A DNA stretch of 22,955 bases from Fonticula alba (taxonomy: Eukaryota > Opisthokonta > Rotosphaerida > Fonticulaceae), in the NCBI RefSeq assembly GCF_000388065.1, contig NW_009242973.1:616706-639660 (forward strand), in the 5' to 3' direction. Shown in pieces: positions 16,642 through 22,955 of the stretch. Position numbers and translations under genes: made by a program. Within the stretch, counting starts at the first letter, position 1. Every line of letters begins with the position of its first letter. The notes under the pieces were generated by a model. The model was not told the DNA's origin, searched no databases, and was given only the letters and a program-made list of their open reading frames with translations.

Positions 16642-18441
16642 CGGCCCGCTGAAAACGCACCGACTGCACGACCGGCAGGGCCAACGTGTCCCAACGGTCC
16701 GAGTCGAAGATGGCCGCCTCGGCCGAGAGGAAGCCGGCCGAGCCGCACTTGGACAGGGCAGAGCTCAGCTCCGAGGCCACCAGGCCCGGGCACACGCGCA
16801 GGCGGATCCACCGCCGGCGTCGGACAGCGCTCATCCCGCCGGGAGTGGCGGACCAAGTGTTGGAACTCCACTTGTTGGCGTACTGAGGGAGGAGAGGCGA
16901 AGGGAGGGGGGAGATGGGCACAAGAAAGATGTTGGACGGTGTCAGCTCCGGGGCAGGCCAGCGGCGGCGCTGAGGGGGAGGAATCACCGGGCCAGTGGGA
17001 TACGCACCTGCCAGCCGGCGGCATCGCAGCTGGCGAACTCCTCCGGCCCGGCGGCCTCGGCCGGCATGAGCACCGAGGACGCTGAGGAGGCCACTTCGGC
17101 CACCGGTTCCAGCGGCGAGCTCGGGTCTTCGGGGATGGAGTCGGGCCGCGACCGGGACCGGGCATGTGACCCGGATCCTGTGGCCGGCATCGAGCCGACC
17201 TTCTTCGGGTTGATGTACCGCCGGGGGCGGTCGTCAACGACCCATGTGTCCCAAAGCCACTCCCAACTGGAGTTGCCGGCCGGGGTCATGGATGCCGGCG
17301 GCAGGGGGATATACTCCAATGGAAGGCGCGACTCGCCCCAGAGCGTGCTCCAGGGGCTGCGCTCGGAGGAAGTGAGATCTACACGCGGCGCGGCGAGGAG
17401 AGGGGGGAAGGGAGGGGGGGGGGGGGGGTCAGAAAGGTGGGACGGGGGCGAGAACGCATGTTGGGCGGCGCGACGTGGCATGTACTTCGTGCCGAGAAGG
17501 AGTTCACGCCGACAAGACGTCGCTGGTTCTCGTAGACCTCTTCCAGGACAAAGCCGCGGGGCTGGCAAGGGGCCGAGGTGTGTCAGTGATGGGGCAGAAA
17601 TCGAGCCCAGGGAGGCGACACGGGGAATCGCGCACAAGACTGGCCTCGAAACTCAGCTTTGCCAGGAAGGCCTTCGGCTCGCGTAGGGTCGGGGCGTCGA
17701 TCTTGAGGTCGGTGTCCTCGCTGGGGATGTCGCAGATGGTGTACTCGAAGTCGTCGTCCTGCATCGAGAGGAGGCAAGGCAGGTTGCGCGTTTGTGTGGG
17801 CGTGTGGGCGTGTGGGCGTGTGGGCGTATGCGCGTATGCGCGTATGTGTATATGTGTGTATGTGTGTATGTGCGTATGCGCGTGCGTGATGGTGAGATCG
17901 GGGATGAGCAAAATGCAAGCGGACGGCGGCCTCGCAGGACGACGCACCCCCGCACGAGACTTGATCACTCGCAAGGACACATAGAACCGGGGCAGGGGGA
18001 TGGGCGATTGGGGGTCGGCCCCGGCAACTGTGGCCCCAGCCGGCGGGGACACGATGACAGTGCGCGTGACGGCCTGCGGTCGATTCATGGACGAGGAGAG
18101 TCAGTGGCCGAGCAGGGACGCGGGATCGTGCAGGATGGGGCAGGGCACGCACATTGGTCGACCAGCCGACCACCGAGGAGAGACTGCCCGAGGGCCGGGA
18201 GTCGAAGGCCACCTCGCACCTGGACCCGAGCGTCGAGGAGGAGGGGAAGATGCGCTGCTTCAGCAGGAAGGCGAAGGGGGCCGGCGCGTCGCCGAGCAGG
18301 TTCCGCGAGGACCCCTCGGATAGGCTGTCAGAGAACTTGGCCGTGCCCGGGGGGGCGGTGGCCTGGTCGCTGACCGCGTAGGGCACCAGGACGGTGAGGA
18401 TCTCCACCGGCTGTGGCCAATTGCATCAGTCGCGTGCGGGG

Positions 18442-18475
<34 letters not shown>

Positions 18476-18905
18476 AGGTCAGAATGGAGCGCCGCCAAGC
18501 AGGGGCCAGCGCAAATGCATGCAACCGTGGACCGGGACGCACCTCGCGGAACTTGAGCGAGTGCCGGCTCAGCGACAGGAGGGTGGACTTGGTGGCCGGA
18601 TCGATGTGCTGGCGCTTGGTGCGGACCAGCTTCTTCATCTTGCGCCGGGCCGGGACATTTGCGGAGGTGGAGGAGGAAAGGACGGACGAGGCGTCGTCCT
18701 GGTCATCTGAGGCGCTGTCATCGTCTTCGGGCACGCTGGCCAGGATGTCGGCGCTCCCGGCATTCCGGACCACGGGGATCTCCTCCGCGGTCTCGGACTG
18801 GTCGACGAGGTTCAGGACATCGGGAACCGATGACCGGACGTGCAGGGAGTGCACTCGCAGGCCGAAGGCCGCGCAGCGGTTGTTGACGAGGATCGAGCTG
18901 ACCAT
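15952..18905 (-). CDS. Dysferlin-domain (DysF) protein with DUF4476-like C-terminus (10 exons)
   Basis: Exons in transcript order: 18905-18543, 18410-18153, 18073-17948, 17758-17636, 17561-17486, 17378-17008, 16882-16661, 16511-16386, 16247-16191, 16062-15952; 610 residues plus TAG. DysF N-part at about 291-350: FVLEEVYENQRRL, FSARNLTSSERSPWS, WEWLWDTWVVD. DysF C-part at about 436-470: GWQYANKWSS and VRRRRWIRLRV, the signature of dysferlin, TECPR1 and the peroxisomal Pex23/Pex30 group. The last about 97 residues (FSDDQRLALL, FRFDATRRKALELI, LVFFTNRVGL) resemble DUF4476. The N-terminal 290 residues are not recognised; they contain an acidic run (57-70), a basic run (87-98) and a beta-rich part. 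No transmembrane helix is evident, so it is neither a typical ferlin (no C2 pattern) nor Pex30 (no reticulon-like domain). Probably a membrane-associated cytosolic protein. The start is the ATG after a CT-rich leader. Confidence 0.85.
16600..16640 (-). repeat. (CA)n in intron 7 of the DysF gene
   Basis: About 20 TG units on the plus strand (sense CA) in intron 16512-16660, near the donor and upstream of the CTAAC branch candidate at 16556-16552. Confidence 0.9.
17794..17886 (-). repeat. Degenerate GTGTGGGC/GTATGCGC repeat in a DysF-gene intron
   Basis: Stepwise-changing 8-bp and 6-bp units (GTGTGGGC, then GTATGCGC, then GTATGTGT) in intron 17759-17947; CA-rich on the sense strand. Confidence 0.85.
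18443..18475. repeat. (GGC)n between branch site and acceptor in DysF intron 1
   Basis: About 11 GGC units (sense GCC) between CTGAC (18482-18478) and the acceptor at 18411-18412, the same arrangement as in an S1P lyase intron at 10060-10087. Confidence 0.85.
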
Positions 18906-19582
18906 CGCACGGTGTTGTTGGGGAGGGGGAGGGCGAGAGAGAGAGAGAGAGGGAGGGAAAAGGAGAGGGGGGAGGGAGGGGAGATGGGAGGAGATGGGTG
19001 GACGAAACGCGCGCCAGGCGCCCGCTGCCGGTGCCAGGGCCACGGAAATGTTGACCAGCGGGCGTGCGGCGGGGCGAGGCGGGGGCGGCGGAGAGGCGGC
19101 CCCGCCACCTGGACCGGTGGAGATCTCGATCGCGCAGCCAGAGCTCTCTTGACCGGCGGTCGGGCGCCGGCGCCGGCCGGTACACCGCAGCAGGGCCGCG
19201 ACACCCCGGGCTCGGCGCCAGGCCCCTCCCCCTGCGCGGGCCAAGGCGCACGCGGCGCGGGCGTTGGCCGAGACGGTCTGCCTACGGTGGTCCCGTTCCC
19301 CCCCCCCCCCCCCCCCCCCCCCTGGCGCCCGTGGACTGGCGCTGGATAGCCTCCAATCGCCGCCGTGGGCGCCCGGCCCTGTGCCCCCCTGTCTCCCCCC
19401 CCCCTTGAGGCGGCCAATTTCCCGCCGAACGGGGGGGCCCGCCCCCTCGACGAGAGACGGCCCCGCGCGATGCCGCGTTCGGGGAAGGAACCCGCCGCCC
19501 TGGTGGGCGCAGGGGAGGGGTCCAGAGAAGCCGGGCGCCCCGCTCCAAAAAAAAGATGCACCCGTCCCCCGGTCTGGGATCT

Positions 19583-19610
19583 GGCGGGCGGGCGGGCGGG
19601 CGGGCGGGCG
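19583..19610. repeat. (GGGC)n tetranucleotide repeat
   Basis: About seven GGGC units in the spacer upstream of the DysF gene; consecutive G-triplets could form a G-quadruplex. Confidence 0.85.
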
Positions 19611-19938
19611 AAGAGAAAAGGCGTGGCCGATCATGCGGCGGGCCTCTTCTTGGAAGGGCTCAGGGGCGAGCGCAAAGCTGGCCAATGTTGTGACGGCGCG
19701 CTTAACCCTCGGATCGTGTGATCTCCCTGCGCCTCAGTTGAGGACTCCGTGGATAGATGAATGGCATTCGTGTTGTATCTCGTGGGGAGTGTCCTCGTGA
19801 ATGGCTTTCCCTCCCGGGCGCGCCTCGGCCCTGTCCCCTTTTCTGGTGCTGGAGGCCCGGCGTGTCTGCGACGGGCCGGCGCGCGCGCGCGCGCTTCTCC
19901 TTTCTTTTCGGCCCGAGCAGCTGGTCCACCGGTTGGGT

Positions 19939-19980
19939 CGCGCGCGCGCGCGCGCGTGCGCACACACACACACACACACG
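19939..19980. repeat. 42-bp alternating pyrimidine-purine tract (CG)n(CA)n
   Basis: An unbroken pyrimidine-purine alternation: CG repeats, TGCG, then CA repeats ending CG. Such sequence favours Z-DNA. Confidence 0.85.
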
Positions 19981-20825
19981 TCCCATGTCCAGGCGCGTGC
20001 AACGTGCCGAGTCCCCGGGACACGAGGGGGCAGCAGGCCGCGGTGCCGTCCCACACACGACCCCGGGGAGGGCGCGAGCCAAGGACACCCCACGCGCGCA
20101 TGCCCTGCGCGCGCCCGGTGGGCGGGCGCTTGCGTGGCCTCCTGCACAGTACGAGGGTGGGGCAAGGGTTGAGGGAGGGGAAGGCCCGGTACAGCCCGGG
20201 GGGGGGGGGGCGTTGCGCCCGACGCCTGCACCCCGGGGCGAGGGCGAGGGCGAGGGCGGGCGGGGGCCTAGTAGGTTCTTAAAACCCCTCGCGACCTCCT
20301 TGCTGGCAGAGCCGTCTCCAGTCTCCTCTGGGGCCCGAGGAGGTGATGGCTTGATCGGCGGCCGGTGGACGGGCCTCCCCCGGCTCCGGGGGGGAGGGGG
20401 GGGGGGGGAATGTTGCGGTCCGGCGGTCGCGCCGCGTCGTTCTTGCGCAAGCCGGCGGCGCCTCCCGTCCGGGAGCCGGTCGTCCACATGCGCACGGGGG
20501 GTATTCCCCCCTGCCCCCGCCCGGCCGGGGGAATAGTGGGCCCCGGCGGGCTGGGCTCCGGTTACTTTCGGTGTGGCCGCCTCGGGACTTCGGCGGGCGC
20601 TTTCCGGGCGGGCCTGCGCCTTTTTGGGGGGACGGCTTTCCTGGCCCCGCCCTCCGGGAGGCCCTGCGCCCCCCCCCGGTCCCGCCGCCCTCCGCGGGCG
20701 GCAGAGAGTGTCCTCTGTGGGGGCGCCTCCGCCGCGCCTGCGGGGCTGGCACCACCCAGCCTCCAGCACAGCTGATGGCCAGGTTCTGGATGGTGTTCTG
20801 CTGGGGATACTGGCGACCGCGCCTG

Positions 20826-20848
20826 CCCCCCCCCCCCCCCGGGGGGGG
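20826..20848. repeat. C15G8 homopolymer inverted repeat
   Basis: 15 Cs directly followed by 8 Gs, a second copy of the element type at 10957-10980; flanks are not obviously related. Confidence 0.8.
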
Positions 20849-21212
20849 AACCACGCGCACAACACGCCCCTGCTCACGCCCCCGCCTCAGGCGGCCCGGC
20901 ACGCCCCCTCCCGCCACCTGGCCCCGCTGCCCACTCTCCTGGCGACTAGTGCCTGCGATTCGGGTGTTCCGGGCGGCCGGGCGGCCGGGCGCATGCCCCC
21001 CCAGGCACCTCCCGGCCGCGCTGCGCCCTCTCCGCCGCCTCCCCCCCCCCCCCCCAGGCTGACGGCCTACGTCCGGCTCCTGCACACGCCCTGAGAGAGA
21101 GAGAGAGAAGGAAAGAGCCCGCACACGCACACGCGCGCAGATGGGCCCGCTGTGCGCTCCTGGAGCCCCCCCTCTCGCCGCGCCCTGCGCCACTCGGCAC
21201 ACCACACGCAAC

Positions 21213-21240
21213 AGAGACGGAGACGGAGACGGAGACGGAG
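21213..21240. repeat. (GGAGAC)n hexanucleotide repeat
   Basis: Four to five AGACGG units in the spacer about 550 bp beyond the stop of the four-HTH gene. Confidence 0.85.
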
Positions 21241-21517
21241 GCCGAGGGAGGGGCGGGCGCACAACCAAACGGCAGGAGTCTTTCTTTCGGATTTGTTTGT
21301 ATTGTGCCATACACATGGGGAAAAACGCGCAGAGGGCCACAGGAGAGGGACGCGCCGCCCCCCCCCACTCCCCCACCCGAAGAACAGGGGAGGGGGGAAG
21401 GGGGCGGGGGGGATGTGACAAGGACGAGAGGGAGGCGGGGGGGGGGGGGGGGGGAAGAAAAGGGGAGGGGGGGGGGAGGAAACGGCGCCGCCCTGCGGAA
21501 GAGCTTTGGGGGAACGG

Positions 21518-21649
21518 GCGCGCGCGCGCGCGCATACACGCGCGCGAGCGTGCCCCCCCGCGGAGGCTGAAGGGAGGAAAGGAGAGGAGCTACATGTACA
21601 GGGCCAGACACACACACGGAGAGGGGGCGCGCACGCGCGCGCGCGCGCA
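21518..21649. repeat. Two further alternating GC/CA tracts
   Basis: Alternating purine-pyrimidine runs at 21518-21546 and 21627-21649, separated by about 80 bp, in the 3' flank of the four-HTH gene. Confidence 0.8.
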
Positions 21650-21793
21650 ACGCAGGCAGAAGGGGAGGGGGAGGAAGGTAGGAGCGCGCACGCTTGCTCG
21701 TCCCAAAGCGTGTTCCGCGAGGCGGAGGGGGAGAGGGAGAGGAACGGAGGAACGGAGGGAATGGGGGAGGGGGGGAGGGGGGGAGGGGCTGCT

Positions 21794-22945
21794 TTACTCG
21801 TCGTCCTCGTCGTCCTCGTCGTCGTCCTCATCGGGATCGGCAACCGGGATGGTCGGGTCGTCCATGGTCTCGTCCTCCTCCTCGTCCTCGCCAACGGGGA
21901 AGGCGTCATGGTGGAGGGTGGCCACCTCGCCGGCCTCGGTGCGCTGCTTCTTCACGCGAGCGGCGGCGGCGGTGGCGCGGGCCGGGCTGCGGGCATTGGT
22001 GGTGGTGGCCGCGCGGCGGCGCTTGGGGGCGGTGGTGGTGGGGTTGTGGCCGCGCTGGACAAGGGCCGCATTCACCTCACGATGCGAGGGGGGAGTGTAC
22101 TCGGGCAGGTGCTTGCGCAGGATGGCCAGCACCGAGGGGGGGGCCATGCGCACGCGCCGGGCAATGTCCGAAGTCCGGGGGGTCAGCCCGTGAATCGGGT
22201 CCGGGCGCTGGGCCAGGGCCACGATCAGCTCCGGGATCAGGTCGGTCCGCGGGCGGAAGGTCGGCATCTCGGCCAGGACGATCTTGCGCACGGTGCCCGG
22301 GGTCATGCCGGTGCGCCAGGCGATGTCGGAGTAGTCCATGACCGCCGGCGACAGGGCAATGATCTCGCCATTGCACAGGAAGTGGCGCGGGCCCTCGCCG
22401 GAGAGGATGGCCTCGATCTCGGCGGTGCCGGCCGCCTGCGACTCGCGGGCCAGCTCCAGCACCCGACGGCGGCGGGTGACCTCCGGCTGCTCGTAGTGCG
22501 GCACGAAGTCCCGGAGGACGGCGCGCACCTGGGCCTTGGTCAGGCGGGTCTTGTTGGCGATGTCCTGCAGGGCCAGGTGGGTGCTGTCCGGGAGGACGCG
22601 GTTGCCCAGGCGCTCGGCCTTCAGCAGGCTCTTGGCATGGGCGCGGCGGTAGTGGCTGAAGTTGTCCATCAGCACGCGGTGAACCTGGTTCACCTTGAGC
22701 CCGAGCCGGGGGGCCAGCTCCGAGGGGGAGGGGATGGCATTGGCCCCGGTGGGCGGGGGGGACGAGTCGGAAGGCGACTCGGGGTTGTTGCCGTCGGCGC
22801 CCTCGGCGGCGGCCTGGCCGCCCTCGGCCTGGAAGGCCCGCACGGCATCGAGCACGCGGTCGGTGATGGCCTGGCGCTGCTCGCGCTTGATCTGGGAGGC
22901 GGAGGGGCCACCCTCAGCGGCGACGGGGGAGGAGGCTTCGGTCAT
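21794..22945 (-). CDS. Protein with four helix-turn-helix-like repeats, basic patch and acidic tail (intronless)
   Basis: One uninterrupted 383-codon frame ending in TAA, with ATG in good context (CACCACCATGACC). Four similar units are visible at about 72-100 (SELAPRLGLKVNQVHRVL), 124-152 (QDIANKTRLTKAQVRAVL), 202-231 (SDIAWRTGMTPGTVRKIV) and 256-284 (SDIARRVRMAPPSVLAIL). Each has the pattern DIA-x(2)-+-x-hT-x(3)-V+-x-hL and then an aromatic F/Y, typical of helix-turn-helix DNA-binding folds. A basic stretch at 308-335 (PKRRR, RVKKQR) looks like a nuclear localisation signal, and the last about 30 residues are nearly all D/E. A nuclear DNA- or chromatin-binding role is inferred. I recognise no named family. 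It is the only intronless gene in the window, which could mean retroposition, transfer or chance. Confidence 0.85.
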   Translation of the reverse strand: MTEASSPVAAEGGPSASQIKREQRQAITDRVLDAVRAFQAEGGQAAAEGADGNNPESPSDSSPPPTGANAIPSPSELAPRLGLKVNQVHRVLMDNFSHYRRAHAKSLLKAERLGNRVLPDSTHLALQDIANKTRLTKAQVRAVLRDFVPHYEQPEVTRRRRVLELARESQAAGTAEIEAILSGEGPRHFLCNGEIIALSPAVMDYSDIAWRTGMTPGTVRKIVLAEMPTFRPRTDLIPELIVALAQRPDPIHGLTPRTSDIARRVRMAPPSVLAILRKHLPEYTPPSHREVNAALVQRGHNPTTTAPKRRRAATTTNARSPARATAAAARVKKQRTEAGEVATLHHDAFPVGEDEEEDETMDDPTIPVADPDEDDDEDDEDDE

Positions 22946-22955
22946 GGTGGTGGGG

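Larger units (their letters stand above)
18906..21793. other. 2.9-kb low-complexity spacer
   Basis: No supportable gene or structural RNA; long frames are Arg/Pro/Gly-rich artefacts. Contents: GA-rich leader of the DysF gene (about 18931-18949), C-run at about 19299-19321, GGGC repeat at 19583-19610, three Z-DNA-prone alternating tracts (19939-19980, 21518-21546, 21627-21649) plus a shorter GC run (19879-19894), C15G8 inverted repeat at 20826-20848, GGAGAC repeat at 21213-21240, an A-rich patch on the minus strand at about 21286-21310, and G-runs at about 21430-21476. Confidence 0.7.

Noticed and set aside
19702-21535. Overlapping 391- and 418-codon minus-strand frames
   Set aside because: Pro/Arg/Gly-rich, no hydrophobic core pattern, no motif, and different overlapping frames look equally open.
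1-22955. tRNA, rRNA or spliceosomal snRNA genes
   Set aside because: I looked for tRNA T-loop patterns, U6- and U2-like conserved blocks and rRNA-like blocks in all spacers by eye and saw none; a covariance-model search would be decisive.
1-22955. Transposon or virus-derived genes
   Set aside because: No reverse transcriptase, transposase or capsid motifs and no long terminal repeats were seen; the repeats present are simple-sequence DNA and one short local duplication.

Overview
This is nuclear DNA from a very GC-rich eukaryote. Coding regions are interrupted by many short GT-AG introns (28 resolved here, about 70 to 300 nt), third codon positions are almost all G or C, and introns and spacers carry long poly-C/poly-G runs and microsatellites. 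A genuine vinculin (alpha-catenin/vinculin superfamily, with a recognisable vinculin tail) points to an opisthokont or a close relative. A high-GC unicellular opisthokont such as Fonticula would fit, but that name is an inference.

Layout: six protein genes. Plus strand: (1) a 5'-truncated vinculin homologue, 1-3683, 7 exons; (2) an FG-repeat protein with a C-terminal coiled coil and single membrane anchor, 4845-7226, 3 exons. Minus strand: (3) sphingosine-1-phosphate lyase, 10654-7658, 8 exons; (4) a predicted mitochondrial two-TM membrane protein of unknown function, 15519-13758, 5 exons; (5) a dysferlin-domain (DysF) protein with a DUF4476-like C-terminus, 18905-15952, 10 exons; (6) an intronless protein with four helix-turn-helix-like repeats, a basic patch and an acidic tail, 22945-21794. 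For every multi-exon model the exon phases close exactly and the reading frame ends at one stop. Genes 2 and 3 converge on a 431-bp spacer. Two large spacers (about 3.1 kb at 10655-13757 and 2.9 kb at 18906-21793) hold low-complexity DNA and no supportable gene.

The genes do not form one pathway. Themes are cytoskeleton and adhesion (vinculin), nuclear envelope or pore (FG/TM protein, inferred), ER sphingolipid breakdown (S1P lyase), mitochondrial membrane (gene 4), membrane-associated DysF (gene 5) and DNA or chromatin binding (gene 6, inferred).

The main points for a second look are: a vinculin whose proline-rich hinge is replaced by about 100 residues of Ala/Glu/Lys/Arg helix and whose rod seems shorter; a tail-anchored FG protein with KASH-like topology; the four-fold HTH protein; and an unusual splicing grammar (GTGCGT donors, CTGAC branch sites, then C-, CT- or CA-tracts before the AG) that is strictly sense-strand oriented.
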